A stretch of 64,000 nt of DNA, taken from NCBI GenBank assembly GCA_021201235.1, contig JAJQFI010000020.1, positions 1 through 64,000 on the forward strand, in the 5' to 3' direction. The translations under genes and the position numbers were made by a program. The notes beneath the pieces were generated by a model, which worked only from the letters and a program-made list of their open reading frames with translations, was not told the DNA's origin and ran no database searches. The DNA comes from Oscillospiraceae bacterium (GTDB lineage: Bacteria > Bacillota > Clostridia > Oscillospirales > Ruminococcaceae). Positions 23,532-33,001 of this stretch are shown here, piece by piece (position 1 is the stretch's first letter; every line of letters starts with the position of its first letter).

Positions 23532-25442
23532 TTATTCCAGCTCAAACGCTCCGGTATAGAGCTGATAATACTGTCCCTTGGCGGCGATGAGTTCGTCGTG
23601 GGAGCCACGCTCGATGATTCTGCCGTGGTCGAGGACGATTATGACGTCCGAATTCTTGACGGTCGAGAGGCGGTGAGCGATGACGAAGACGGTTCTGCCT
23701 ATCATCAGGGCGTCCATGCCCTTCTGGACTATCTGCTCGGTACGGGTGTCGATGGAGCTTGTCGCTTCGTCAAGAATCATTACCGGCGGGTCGGCAACCG
23801 CAACTCGGGCAATCGAGAGAAGCTGTCTCTGACCCTGCGAAAGGTTCGAGCCGTTCTCGGTGAGCATGGTGTTGTAACCGTCGGGGAGACGCTCTATAAA
23901 GTCGCTCGCACCGGCAAGCTCTGCCGCCGCCACGCACTCTTTGTCCGAGGCATCAAGTCTGCCGTAGCGGATATTGTCCATAACGGTTCCCGTAAAGAGG
24001 TTCGTGTCCTGCAAAACCATGCCGAGGGAGTGACGGAGGTCCGACTTCGAAATCTTGTTGATGTTAATATCGTCATAGCGGATCTTGCCGTCGGCGATGT
24101 CATAGAAGCGATTGAGAAGGTTTGTAATGGTCGTCTTGCCCGCTCCGGTCGCGCCAACGAAGGCAACTTTTTGTCCCGGTTTGGCGTAGAGCGAGATGTT
24201 GTGGAGAACCGGCTTGCCTTCTTCATACTCGAAGTCGACGTCATAAAGCCGGACATCGCCCTTGAGGGGTGTATAGGTTACCGAGCCGTCCGCAGTGTGC
24301 GGGTGCTTCCAAGCCCAGAGACCTGTTCTTTCCTCACACTCGGTGATGGTGCCGTCGGCGTTCTCTTTGGTGTTGACGAGAGTTACATAGCCGTCGTCGA
24401 CCTCGGGAGTCTCGTCCATAAGGTCGAGAATTCTCTGTGTACCCGCCATACCCATGATGACGGAATTCAGCTGATTCGAAACCTGACTGATGTTGCCGGT
24501 GAACTGCTTGGTCATGTTGAGGAACGGAACTACGATACTGATTGAGATTGCGGCGCCGGAAATACTCGGATTCGGAATCTTGTAGAGCAGAAATACTCCG
24601 CCGGCGAACGCTACCAGAGCATAGAGAATGTTGCCGATGTTGTTGAGTATCGGTCCCAAGGTGTTTGCGTATTTATTCGCTCTTGCGGAGTCCTCATAGA
24701 GGGCGTCGTTGAGCTTGTCGAAGTCAGCCTGAGCCTCTTCTTCGTGGCAAAAGACCTTGACGACCTTCTGACCGTTCATAAGCTCCTCAGCGTAGCCTTC
24801 GACCTTGCCAAGGGCTTTCTGCTGACGGACGAAGTATTTCGAAGAACCTCCGCCGATTTTCTTGGTGATTATCATCATGATGATTACGCCGCAGACGATG
24901 ACGAGGGTCATCGGAACGCTGTAGTAAAGCATGATGAATGCCAAAGTAATTACACTGACGCCTGACATGAGCATCTGGGGAATACTCTGGGAAATCATCT
25001 GCCTGAGGGTGTCGATATCGTTCGTGTAATGACTCATAATGTCGCCATGGTCGTGAGTATCGAAATACTTGATGGGGAGCTTCTGCATGTTCGCGAACAT
25101 CTTTTCACGAAGCTTGGCGAGGGTTCCCTGGGTGATGATAGCCATCATCTGGGTATAGGTGACATCGGCTATAATCGAAAGAATATAGAAGGTTGCCAGA
25201 ACTGCGACGAGCGAGAAGACCTCCCCGCTTACGTCGCTCCAGGTTGTGTCGGCAGTGCAGTTTTCAATGAGTGCAATAACCTGTTGCATGAAGATTGACG
25301 GAAGGCTTCTTACTATTGCGTTGAACACGAGAAGAACAAGCATAACGGGAAGCATGACGGGATAAAAGCTCATGAGGAGCTTGAAAAGACGAACCAAGAC
25401 GTTCTTTCTCTTGACCTGAACATTCGAATAATCTTTAGCCAT
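23532..25442 (-). CDS. ABC exporter half-transporter, canonical subunit
   Basis: A 636-residue permease-ATPase fusion. Six membrane helices (to about residue 340), then an ATPase domain with Walker A GATGAGKTT, signature LSQGQRQLLSIAR, Walker B PPVMILDEATSSID (catalytic Glu present) and switch AHRLSTV. About 40 extra residues (ECEERTGLWAWKHPHTADGS region) sit before the ATPase domain. It overlaps the upstream subunit gene by eight bases. The pair forms a BmrCD/TM287-288-like heterodimer. Exported substrate unknown: drugs, lipids or peptides are all possible. Confidence 0.93.
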   Translation of the reverse strand: MAKDYSNVQVKRKNVLVRLFKLLMSFYPVMLPVMLVLLVFNAIVRSLPSIFMQQVIALIENCTADTTWSDVSGEVFSLVAVLATFYILSIIADVTYTQMMAIITQGTLAKLREKMFANMQKLPIKYFDTHDHGDIMSHYTNDIDTLRQMISQSIPQMLMSGVSVITLAFIMLYYSVPMTLVIVCGVIIMMIITKKIGGGSSKYFVRQQKALGKVEGYAEELMNGQKVVKVFCHEEEAQADFDKLNDALYEDSARANKYANTLGPILNNIGNILYALVAFAGGVFLLYKIPNPSISGAAISISIVVPFLNMTKQFTGNISQVSNQLNSVIMGMAGTQRILDLMDETPEVDDGYVTLVNTKENADGTITECEERTGLWAWKHPHTADGSVTYTPLKGDVRLYDVDFEYEEGKPVLHNISLYAKPGQKVAFVGATGAGKTTITNLLNRFYDIADGKIRYDDININKISKSDLRHSLGMVLQDTNLFTGTVMDNIRYGRLDASDKECVAAAELAGASDFIERLPDGYNTMLTENGSNLSQGQRQLLSIARVAVADPPVMILDEATSSIDTRTEQIVQKGMDALMIGRTVFVIAHRLSTVKNSDVIIVLDHGRIIERGSHDELIAAKGQYYQLYTGAFELE

Positions 25443-27195
25443 CTATACTCGCCATCCTTTCGTCGGAGTTCGCCTTGTTCTGGGAGACGTAAATTTCACG
25501 ATAAATGTCGCTCGACTTGAGGAGCTCATCGTGTGTGCCGATAGCGATAATCTTGCCGGCATCCATTACGATTATTCTGTCCGCATCTTCAACGGAAGCG
25601 GTTCTCTGCGCGATGATAATCTTGGTGGTTGTCGGGATATACTGCTTGAATCCATAGCGAATTTTCGCATCGGTCTTGGTGTCGACTGCACTCGTGGAGT
25701 CGTCAAGGATGAGAATCTTCGGCTTCTTCAGGAGTGCTCTTGCAATACAGAGTCTCTGCTTCTGACCGCCGGAGACATTGGTGCCTCCCTGCTCGATATG
25801 GGTGTCATACTTGTCGGGGAAGGTCTCGACGAATTCGTCGGCACAGGCAAGCTTGCAAGCCTCGATAATCTCTTCATCGGTAGCCTCTTTATTACCCCAT
25901 CTCAGATTTTCTTTAATGGTTCCTGAGAACAAGAGATTTTTCTGGAGAACGACTGCGACGTTGTTTCTTAATACATCCAAATCGTAATCACGGACATCCA
26001 CTCCGCCGACCTTGACAGAACCCTCACTTACGTCGTATAATCTTGATATAAGCTGAATGAGGGAGGACTTCGAGGAGCCTGTTCCGCCGATTATTCCTAT
26101 AGTCTCGCCGGACTTGATATGAAAATTGATGTCCGAAAGAGCATACTTCTTAGCCGACTGAGCATACTTGAAGCTGACGTTATCGAAGTCGATTGAGCCG
26201 TCCTTGACTTCCATTACTGCGTTCTCGGGGCTTGTCAAGGTTGACTCCTCGTTAAGAACCTCGTAGGCACGCTTCATGGATTCGTTCGCCATAGTTATCA
26301 TGACGAGGACCATCGAAATCATCATGAGCGAATTAAGCATCATGAAGCTATAAGTAAGAAGCGACGAAAGCTGTCCGATATTGAGGTCAAGCCCTGCTGA
26401 TGTTATAATCGTGTAGGAGCCGAACGAAAGAACGAAGACCTGTACTACATAGAGGCAGAACTGCATAAGAGGGCTGTTGAGGGCAACGATTCTTTCCGCA
26501 ACGGTGAAGTCCTTCTGGACATCACGGGCGGCGGTATTGAACTTGTCCTGCTCAAAGTCTTCACGGACGAAGGACTTGACAACTCTTATACCCTTGATAT
26601 TCTCCTGAATGGAGCTGTTGAGGTTATCATACTTCTTGAATACGCTCCTGAATCTGGGGTTAGCTCTGCTCGAGATGATATAGAGACCGACTCCCAGGAT
26701 GGGCACTACCACGACGAATATCCAAGCCATATTTCCGCCCATGATAAACGCCATTATGAAGGCGAATATGAGCATGAGCGGGCATCTGATAGCCGTACGG
26801 ATAATCATCATGAAAGCCTGCTGGATGTTTGTAACGTCGGTTGTAAGCCTCGTTACGAGAGATGATGTTGAGAAGTGGTCGATATTCTCGAATGAATAAC
26901 CCTGAATCTTTGCAAAAAGGTCGTGCCTGAGGTTCTTTGCAAATCCGCACGATGCTTCTGCACAGGTATATCCCGCCAACGCGCCGAACATCAGCGACAA
27001 CAGTGCCATGATGATCAGGATGATTCCGTTTGAAATCAGCTCAGGCATCTCAGCGCCGGCGCTTATCGCGTTGACGAGGTTGGCGATTCTGAACGGTATG
27101 TAGCATTCGAGAAGCACTTCACAGCTTACGAGTATCGGAGTAAGAATTGTCTGCTTCTTGAACTCGCGTATACACTTGGCAAATGTTTTTAACAT
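25435..27195 (-). CDS. ABC exporter half-transporter with degenerate ATPase site
   Basis: A 586-residue permease-ATPase: six helices, Walker A GGTGSSKSSL, signature VSGGQKQRLCIAR, Walker B KILILDDSTSAVD. The catalytic Glu is replaced by Asp (LDDS) and the switch His is replaced in IIAQRTASV (Gln in place of His). These are the known marks of the non-canonical half of heterodimeric exporters, so only the partner's site would hydrolyse ATP fully. It is the first gene of the two-gene operon, with its promoter at 27291-27319. Confidence 0.93.
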   Translation of the reverse strand: MLKTFAKCIREFKKQTILTPILVSCEVLLECYIPFRIANLVNAISAGAEMPELISNGIILIIMALLSLMFGALAGYTCAEASCGFAKNLRHDLFAKIQGYSFENIDHFSTSSLVTRLTTDVTNIQQAFMMIIRTAIRCPLMLIFAFIMAFIMGGNMAWIFVVVVPILGVGLYIISSRANPRFRSVFKKYDNLNSSIQENIKGIRVVKSFVREDFEQDKFNTAARDVQKDFTVAERIVALNSPLMQFCLYVVQVFVLSFGSYTIITSAGLDLNIGQLSSLLTYSFMMLNSLMMISMVLVMITMANESMKRAYEVLNEESTLTSPENAVMEVKDGSIDFDNVSFKYAQSAKKYALSDINFHIKSGETIGIIGGTGSSKSSLIQLISRLYDVSEGSVKVGGVDVRDYDLDVLRNNVAVVLQKNLLFSGTIKENLRWGNKEATDEEIIEACKLACADEFVETFPDKYDTHIEQGGTNVSGGQKQRLCIARALLKKPKILILDDSTSAVDTKTDAKIRYGFKQYIPTTTKIIIAQRTASVEDADRIIVMDAGKIIAIGTHDELLKSSDIYREIYVSQNKANSDERMASIDG

Positions 27196-27226
27196 ACTGT
27201 TACTGTTTTTCTCCTTTCAAAAATCA

Positions 27227-27254
27227 GACACGGTCTATTGCAATAAGCCGTGTC
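27227..27254 (-). promoter_or_regulatory. 28-base palindrome in the ABC exporter leader
   Basis: Arms GACACGG/CCGTGTC enclose TATTG/CAATA with only two central mismatched columns. In the transcript it forms a hairpin followed by TGATTTTTG, 40 bases before the start codon. It could be a repressor site or an attenuator controlling the exporter. Confidence 0.55.
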
Positions 27255-27290
27255 GCGGAAAAATTACTGTTTGATTTTCAGTACCACGTT

Positions 27291-27319
27291 ATTATAGCAC
27301 ATTGTCGCGAATATTTCAA
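27291..27319 (-). promoter_or_regulatory. Promoter of the ABC exporter operon
   Basis: -35 TTGAAA (27314-27319), 17-base spacer, -10 TATAAT (27291-27296). Confidence 0.75.
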
Positions 27320-27472
27320 CATCATATCAGACGAAAATAACGAACTTTTCAGGGGCGAAATTTGTGTAACATAAAATTTTTGCGACATGCAATAATTCCC
27401 GCTTCCAATGTGTATTGCTTATAGAGACGTGCAAAAACGCCTACTAAATCAAAATATTGGAGGATTCCTAAA

Positions 27473-28261
27473 ATGAAAAGAAATCACAAACTATCAAAAA
27501 CCCTCTTCGCAGTCGCCCTCTGCGCTGTGATGACCACTTCCGGCTTTGCTATCACGGTTGTATACGAAAACGGAGACAGAGTCTACTCAACTGATGTTGA
27601 AGGCATTGCCAACGACACTTTTGTAGACCTTATCGAATCATGGTCGGATGCAGACGGAAACACCGTTTATCCCGACTACTATGCCGGAGCCTACTTCGAC
27701 GGCTCAGAGCTTGTCGTTCTCGTAACCGAGCTCACAGATGAAGTAAAAGCTGAGCTTTCTTCGATTATCGACCTTGAAGGAATAACCATCAAAGAGGCTA
27801 CATACAGCTATAACGAACTCTTAGCGGCTAACGACGAAATCGTCTCCAAGATGGATCCCAATTCCGATGATCCGTTCATAGCGGCTATCTATGGAGTTGG
27901 CATCTACGATAGCGAGAACGCCGTTTATATCGACCTCAACACCGAAAATCCCGAGGTTGCGGCTATTGCCGAGGATGCGGAGCTCTTGGCGGCTACCGTC
28001 AAGGAAAAGCTCACCGACTTTGAAGGCGTTTATGTCGATGCCACTTATGGCGGAATCATGGAGCTTACTGAGGATACCGCCGAGGCTCAGGATGCAGTCG
28101 AGACTGAAACTCCCGACACCGACGCAAATGCGGGTATTATGCTGATTAACGACGCCGATGACGCTGAAGAAGCTTCAAATCCCGCTACCGGCGTGGCTCT
28201 GGCACTCGTGCCCGCGGCTGTCGCGGCGGCAATGGCTGTTGTGTTCAAGAAGAGGAAGTAG
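27473..28261 (+). CDS. Secreted protein with NPATG sortase-type anchor
   Basis: 262 residues: signal peptide (TLFAVALCAVMTTSGFA), a mixed alpha/beta body and a C-terminal sorting signal NPATG, hydrophobic helix and KKRK tail, as in sortase substrates. The middle part (YYAGAYFDGSELVVLVTELT ... YSYNELLAANDEI) recalls the propeptide domain of streptogrisin-type S1 proteases, but no protease follows; this likeness is weak. It could be a wall-anchored inhibitor or binding protein. GGAGG lies nine bases before ATG. Monocistronic. Confidence 0.8.
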   Translation: MKRNHKLSKTLFAVALCAVMTTSGFAITVVYENGDRVYSTDVEGIANDTFVDLIESWSDADGNTVYPDYYAGAYFDGSELVVLVTELTDEVKAELSSIIDLEGITIKEATYSYNELLAANDEIVSKMDPNSDDPFIAAIYGVGIYDSENAVYIDLNTENPEVAAIAEDAELLAATVKEKLTDFEGVYVDATYGGIMELTEDTAEAQDAVETETPDTDANAGIMLINDADDAEEASNPATGVALALVPAAVAAAMAVVFKKRK

Positions 28262-28286
28262 TGCAATAATTTCATATAAAAATCTG

Positions 28287-28315
28287 TTGCTTTTTGTGTT
28301 GATTTCGTGTATAAT
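28287..28315 (+). promoter_or_regulatory. Promoter of the solute-binding lipoprotein gene
   Basis: -35 TTGCTT (28287-28292), 17-base spacer, -10 TATAAT (28310-28315). Confidence 0.65.
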
Positions 28316-28336
28316 GGTTTCATCACTTTTTATCGC

Positions 28337-28379
28337 GTTGCGGTAAACCGCAACGGATAATGCGGCATACACTATGCCG
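28337..28379 (+). promoter_or_regulatory. Two inverted repeats in the leader of the solute-binding gene
   Basis: GTTGCGGT-aa-ACCGCAAC (28337-28354) and CGGCATA-cac-TATGCCG (28363-28379), between promoter and ribosome site. The first has the size and symmetry of a LacI-type sugar operator; this is inference. Confidence 0.5.
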
Positions 28380-28396
28380 AGAAAGGAACATTCAGC

Positions 28397-29860
28397 ATGA
28401 AGAAAAGAATTTTGGCACTCAGCCTGGCTGTAATCATGATTCTTGCGCTTGTAGGATGCGGAAGCTCTACGAGAGAAATTGTCTATCTGACGCTTTCGAC
28501 CGAAGATGCAACGGCTATCCTTGCCGCCGCCGGAATCACTCTGCCTGACGTTGAGGAAACCGCCGCCGCAGGAACAGAAATCCAGTGGTTCTCGTGGTAC
28601 GACGACTTCCACAACTATTCTGAGGATGAAATCATCAACACCGGTTACTTCACATTTACCGAGAAGTACGGATGCACAATCGAATGGATTGAGACTACTT
28701 ACGCGGATTATTCCGACGACCTCGCAAACCTCGTTCTGTCATCGAAGTCCCCCGACTTTGCACTTGCCGGAACCTCCAACACCGCTACCTTCCCCTATAG
28801 CTGTATGAAGGGAATGTATCAGCCGGTTGACGACTATGTCGACTATTCCGAGCCTCTTTGGTCGGGTATGGCTGATGCGGCTGAGTACTTTGCTCTCGGC
28901 GACCAGCACTTTGCATTCGTTACCGACGTTACATTTAAGTCTATCGTCCCCTACAACCGCAGAGTCATCGAAGAGTATGGCTATGACGACCCCGCCGAGC
29001 TCTACTGGAATGACGAATGGACTTGGGATGTATTCTATGAAATGTGCATAGACTTCTCTGACCCCGACGATGACAGATATGCTCTTGACGGTTGGTACTA
29101 TGTAAACAGTATCGTTGAAGAGTCGACGGGACGCACCATCATTCAGAAGGATGAGGACGGTCACTTCTATACCAACCTTGACGACCCGCTTATCGAAATC
29201 GCCGAGAATATGATTTACGACCTCGTAAAGAACGACTGCGTTTACCACGAGGGTAACGACTACTGGGCAGGAAGAAACGACTTCGTCTATGGCTCGGGTG
29301 TCAAGGACGGACTTTGCCTCTTCTGGATCTGCGATGTTCCTACCGGACTCAAGCTCACCGTTGAAGAAATGAACCAGATCTGGGGCGACATCGAAGAAGG
29401 CGAAATCATGTTCGTTCCGCTTCCGAGGTATCAGGACGGCGACGGCATCTACTACCTCAACTCACTTCCGACCGGCTATATGCTCATCACCGGCGCTTCG
29501 AACCCCGAGGGCGTAGCTCTCTTAGCGGCTTGCGAGAGATTCAAGACCATCGACCCGACCGTTGTCGACATCGACAAGAAGCAGCTCAAGGAAACCTACC
29601 TCTGGACCGACGAAATGCTCGAAATGTATGACGAGTGCTATGACATCGCTGTTGCAAACGTCGTCATGTACTACACCGGCGACCTCGGAACCAGCCTTGA
29701 CTCGGCTTACAACTCGTTCGACTGGGGCATCAACCGTAACGGCGGTAGCTACACCTGGGCACAGCTCAAGGAAACCTATGGTGACAGACTTGACTACTAT
29801 GTAGAAGAGCTGAACGTTATGATTGATAACTATCTCGCTACCGGCGAGCTGATCGAATAA
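28397..29860 (+). CDS. Extracellular solute-binding lipoprotein, orphan copy 1
   Basis: A 487-residue lipoprotein (lipobox LALVGC) of the family 1 sugar-binding type, judged by fold pattern and aromatic-rich body (DEWTWDVFYEMCIDFSDPDD, ALDGWYY). It has no permease genes nearby, which is unusual. A clear paralogue is at 41911-43365 sharing AILAAAGI-LPDVEET, the WTWDVFYEM block and the SNPEGVALL-AC region. Likely binds oligosaccharides released from plant cell wall (inference). Own promoter and terminator. Confidence 0.82.
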   Translation: MKKRILALSLAVIMILALVGCGSSTREIVYLTLSTEDATAILAAAGITLPDVEETAAAGTEIQWFSWYDDFHNYSEDEIINTGYFTFTEKYGCTIEWIETTYADYSDDLANLVLSSKSPDFALAGTSNTATFPYSCMKGMYQPVDDYVDYSEPLWSGMADAAEYFALGDQHFAFVTDVTFKSIVPYNRRVIEEYGYDDPAELYWNDEWTWDVFYEMCIDFSDPDDDRYALDGWYYVNSIVEESTGRTIIQKDEDGHFYTNLDDPLIEIAENMIYDLVKNDCVYHEGNDYWAGRNDFVYGSGVKDGLCLFWICDVPTGLKLTVEEMNQIWGDIEEGEIMFVPLPRYQDGDGIYYLNSLPTGYMLITGASNPEGVALLAACERFKTIDPTVVDIDKKQLKETYLWTDEMLEMYDECYDIAVANVVMYYTGDLGTSLDSAYNSFDWGINRNGGSYTWAQLKETYGDRLDYYVEELNVMIDNYLATGELIE

Positions 29861-29873
29861 CACAACACCCCTC

Positions 29874-30004
29874 CACCACCGCCTTCGGCGGCGGTCCCCC
29901 TCCCCTTTCAGGGGAGGCTTTTTTTGCCCTTATGAAAGTTTGTACGGATACAAAAAGGCTCCCCTGAAAGGGGAGCTGGATGCGCGAAGCGCAGACTGAG
30001 GGGT
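29874..30004. repeat. Dispersed intergenic repeat block with TTC/GAA-loop hairpins
   Basis: Contains CCGCC-ttc-GGCGG (29881-29893 area), the terminator hairpin, its inverted partner GGCTCCCCTGAAAGGGGAGC (about 29958-29977) and TGCGC-gaa-GCGCA (about 29980-29992). The inverted AGGGGAG arms at both ends resemble small non-coding repeats common between genes in Oscillospiraceae. No ORF. Confidence 0.6.
29899..29925 (+). terminator. Terminator of the solute-binding gene
   Basis: CCTCCCCT-ttc-AGGGGAGG followed by C and seven T. Confidence 0.88.
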
Positions 30005-30886
30005 TTACAGATTCTCGGGGTAATCTCCGTTTGCATGGAGCTTTCTGAGCTTCTCCTCGACGTCTGCCTTGTCTTCCTTGTAGGTGATGCCAAACCACTT
30101 GTCGTGGGAGGGCTGTGCCTCAACTGTGATGGAGCCTTCGCTCAGAAAATCGTTGACCATTACGGGAAGAAGGCACTCCGCCTTAATCTGGTCGGGAGTC
30201 AACGCCTTAAGGAAGTCCTCGAAATACTTCTCCATCATCGGAAGAGTTTCGTTGTGGAAGCCCCAGAAGTTCATCGAAACCTCTGCATCGGGGTCGACTT
30301 CTCCCGTCTCGGAGACCATCTTGTCGCCCTCGGGCTTGATTCCGCTGGTCTCATCTACTTTCACGAGCTTGCCGCCTTCAACACTGCAAACGCCTCTTGT
30401 GACTGTGCCGTTAAGGCTGACTGTGTTTTTGAGGATATAAGTAACCATTGCGGCTTCGTTTGCGCCCTTGAGACCTGCAAGAAGCTTATACATGATGTCG
30501 AAGCACTCTTTGCCGTAGTAGTCGTCGGCGTTGATTGTTGCGAAGGGCTCCGTGAGAGCATCCTTTGCCGCCAGGACTGCGTGAACCGTGCCGAACGGCT
30601 TGACTCTTTCCTCGGGAATCTTATAGAAGCCCGGAACGGTCGAATAATCCTGAACGCAGTATTCGAGCTCGACTCTGTCCTTGAACTTCTCGCCGACGGT
30701 TGAGCGAACTATGTCGACCATCTCGCTCTTAAGAACGAATACGACTTTCTCAAATCCCGCCGCGATAGCGTCGTGGATTGAGTATTCCATCAGAATTTCG
30801 CCGTGAGGTCCGACGTTGGAAATCTGCTTGTCTCCGCCGAAGCGGGAGCCGAGACCTGCCGCCAATACCAAAAGTGTAGCTTTCAT
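30005..30886 (-). CDS. Sugar-phosphate nucleotidyltransferase family protein
   Basis: A 293-residue NTP-transferase: signature LLVLAAGLGSRFGGDKQ (G-x-G-x-R-F and Lys), HAVLAAKDAL, and FATINADDYYGKECFD with the metal-binding Asp pair. It resembles glucose-1-phosphate uridylyl/thymidylyltransferases but the middle is divergent, so the nucleotide and sugar are not assigned. It lies downstream of gtrA on the same strand, with its own promoter at 30944-30972. A role in surface polysaccharide or teichoic acid synthesis is likely from context. Confidence 0.82.
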   Translation of the reverse strand: MKATLLVLAAGLGSRFGGDKQISNVGPHGEILMEYSIHDAIAAGFEKVVFVLKSEMVDIVRSTVGEKFKDRVELEYCVQDYSTVPGFYKIPEERVKPFGTVHAVLAAKDALTEPFATINADDYYGKECFDIMYKLLAGLKGANEAAMVTYILKNTVSLNGTVTRGVCSVEGGKLVKVDETSGIKPEGDKMVSETGEVDPDAEVSMNFWGFHNETLPMMEKYFEDFLKALTPDQIKAECLLPVMVNDFLSEGSITVEAQPSHDKWFGITYKEDKADVEEKLRKLHANGDYPENL

Positions 30887-30943
30887 ATCTGTTACCTGCC
30901 TTATCTTTAAGTTTTTACGGGTCGATAAACCCTTCTTAAGAAC

Positions 30944-30972
30944 ATTTTATACCAAATCCGTCAAAAAGTCAA
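30944..30972 (-). promoter_or_regulatory. Promoter of the nucleotidyltransferase gene
   Basis: -35 TTGACT (30967-30972), 17-base spacer, -10 TAAAAT (30944-30949). Confidence 0.6.
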
Positions 30973-30993
30973 TCGAAAATCTGTTGAAAATAT

Positions 30994-31437
30994 CTATTTT
31001 TCTTCCGGGGGTTCGGTTTTCTTTTTGCGGAAGATGAGAAGTTTCTGCACGGCGAAGTTGATGACGAACATTATCACTTCCGCAATCGGCTTCGCGAGCC
31101 ACGTCGGGAAGAGAAGGACTCTTGTCATCACTTCCATCAGGACGAAGGTCTTGATAGTAAAGCTCACCGCCGCCAGGACATAATATTCGCCCATTTCAGC
31201 CCACACGCTCTTTTCCGAGCGGAAGACCCACCGACGGTTGATGTGGAAGTTCACCTGCGACGACACACAGAACGCCGCCACCGCCGCGACCTCCATCGCA
31301 AGCGAAAAGTCCCCCAAAAGCCATTCGACGATCAGCAGTATCGTGTAGTCGATGACGAATGCAATCACGGAAGAGATTCCGTAGCGAATCGGTTGCAACG
31401 AGAGTGCTTTTTTAATCAGAGCCTTAATGTTCTTCAC
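30994..31437 (-). CDS. GtrA-family membrane protein
   Basis: 147 residues with four membrane helices: IRYGISSVIAFVIDYTILLI, a second helix ending SSQVNFHINRRWVF (the conserved N-F-x-x-N/R-R-x-W-V-F GtrA motif), and two more. GtrA proteins are thought to help flip polyprenyl-linked sugars. It follows proS by 22 bases and precedes a nucleotidyltransferase. Confidence 0.9.
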   Translation of the reverse strand: MKNIKALIKKALSLQPIRYGISSVIAFVIDYTILLIVEWLLGDFSLAMEVAAVAAFCVSSQVNFHINRRWVFRSEKSVWAEMGEYYVLAAVSFTIKTFVLMEVMTRVLLFPTWLAKPIAEVIMFVINFAVQKLLIFRKKKTEPPEEK

Positions 31438-31459
31438 TTCGTTACCTCATAACAACGAA

Positions 31460-32902
31460 TCAGTACGCTTTGCCCCACATTACCATGCACTTTGCGGGTT
31501 TGCCACAGCAGACGCACTTGTCGCTGAGGTTTTCCTGCTCGAACGGGATGCAACGTGAGCCGACGCCGGTGAGCTCCTTGACCTTGTCCTCGCAGGCTTC
31601 GTCGCCGCACCACATCGCCTTGACGAATCCGTCGCCGTTCTTTTCAAGGGTCTCGTTGATTTCGCCGATACTGGTGCAGGAATAGGTTTTCTCTTTCTGC
31701 CTCTTTGTCGCGGCTTCAAGCATGCCGTCGTGCACTTCCTGAAGGCAGGCTTTGATGCCGTCTACCAAATTATCAAGAGTGATGAACTCTTTCTTACGAT
31801 TATGTCTCAGAACCGCAACGCAGTGATTTTCTTCTATATTCCTCGGACCTATCTCAACTCTTACCGGAACGCCGCGCATTTCGTATTCTGCATACTTCCA
31901 GCCGGGAGAATTCTCGCTGTCGTCAAGCTTCACTCTGATTCCGGCGGCATTCAAAGTGTCATAAAGCTCGTGAGCCTTTTCGAGGACGCCTTCCTTGTGC
32001 TGTGCAACAGGTACGATTACGACCTGAACAGGTGCTACAGCCGGCGGGAGAACCAAGCCATTGTCGTCGCCGTGGGTCATGATGATTGCGCCGATGAGGC
32101 GGGTTGTGACGCCCCATGAGGTCTGATAAGGAATCTTCACAGAGTTGTTTTTGTCAGTATAAGTGATGCCGAAAGCCTTGGCGAAGCCGTCGCCGAAGTA
32201 GTGCGACGTTCCCGCCTGCAAAGCCTTGCCGTCGTGCATGAGGGCTTCAATAGCATAGGTTGAAACAGCACCGGCAAACTTGTCGCTGTCGGTCTTCTTG
32301 CCCTTGACTACGGGCATTGCGAGCTCGGTCTCGCAGAATTCGGCATAGGTCTCGAGCATCTTTTCGGTGAATGCTTCGGCTTTCTCGGCGGTTTCGTGGA
32401 TGGTGTGACCCTCCTGCCAGAGAAATTCTCTCGAACGAAGGAACGGTCTTGTCGTCTTCTCCCATCTTACGACGGAAACCCACTGATTATAGAGCTTCGG
32501 CAGGTCGCGATAGGAGTGGATTATATTTGCATAGTGCTCACAAAAGAGGGTTTCGGAGGTCGGTCTGACGCAAAGTCTTTCCTCAAGCTTGTCGTTGCCG
32601 CCGTGGGTGACCCATGCAACCTCGGGAGCAAATCCCTCGACGTGATCTTTTTCTTTATTGAGTAAGCTCTCGGGGATGAACATCGGCATATAGACGTTCT
32701 CAACACCCAAAGCTTTGAATCTTGAATCAAGGAGCTTCTGCATATTTTCCCAGATAGCATAACCATAAGGGCGGATAACCATACAGCCCTTGACGCTTGA
32801 ATATTCGATAAGCTCCGCTTTCTTTACTATGTCCGTATACCACTGTGCAAAGTCCTCGTTCATCGAGGTAATAGCGGATACGGCTTTCTTGTCGTTTGCC
32901 AT
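31460..32902 (-). CDS. proS: Prolyl-tRNA synthetase, short (type 3) form
   Basis: 480 residues charging tRNA-Pro. Class II motifs are visible: motif 2 region [20 protein letters not shown] and [13 protein letters not shown], then ATP-binding motif 3; the C-terminal zinc-like domain has [10 protein letters not shown]. This is the eukaryote/archaeal-like ProRS without the editing insertion. ATG 32902 has AAGGAGA eight bases upstream; the frame is open much farther upstream but runs through the promoter at 32943-32971 and is not coding. Confidence 0.95.
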   Translation of the reverse strand: MANDKKAVSAITSMNEDFAQWYTDIVKKAELIEYSSVKGCMVIRPYGYAIWENMQKLLDSRFKALGVENVYMPMFIPESLLNKEKDHVEGFAPEVAWVTHGGNDKLEERLCVRPTSETLFCEHYANIIHSYRDLPKLYNQWVSVVRWEKTTRPFLRSREFLWQEGHTIHETAEKAEAFTEKMLETYAEFCETELAMPVVKGKKTDSDKFAGAVSTYAIEALMHDGKALQAGTSHYFGDGFAKAFGITYTDKNNSVKIPYQTSWGVTTRLIGAIIMTHGDDNGLVLPPAVAPVQVVIVPVAQHKEGVLEKAHELYDTLNAAGIRVKLDDSENSPGWKYAEYEMRGVPVRVEIGPRNIEENHCVAVLRHNRKKEFITLDNLVDGIKACLQEVHDGMLEAATKRQKEKTYSCTSIGEINETLEKNGDGFVKAMWCGDEACEDKVKELTGVGSRCIPFEQENLSDKCVCCGKPAKCMVMWGKAY

Positions 32903-32942
32903 TAATATATCTCCTTCCGGAATTTCGGTTATAAGCACAACT

Positions 32943-32971
32943 ATAATAGCACAGATTTCTCGGTTTGACAA
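32943..32971 (-). promoter_or_regulatory. Promoter of proS
   Basis: -35 TTGTCA (32966-32971), 17-base spacer, -10 TATTAT (32943-32948). Confidence 0.7.
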
Positions 32972-33001
32972 GTCTTTTACCAAAAGAAAATCCCCATAAA
33001 A

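Noticed and set aside
23496-24545. 349-codon open frame on the plus strand
   Set aside because: Shadow of the ABC exporter ATPase domain; its start overlaps the toxin B terminator.
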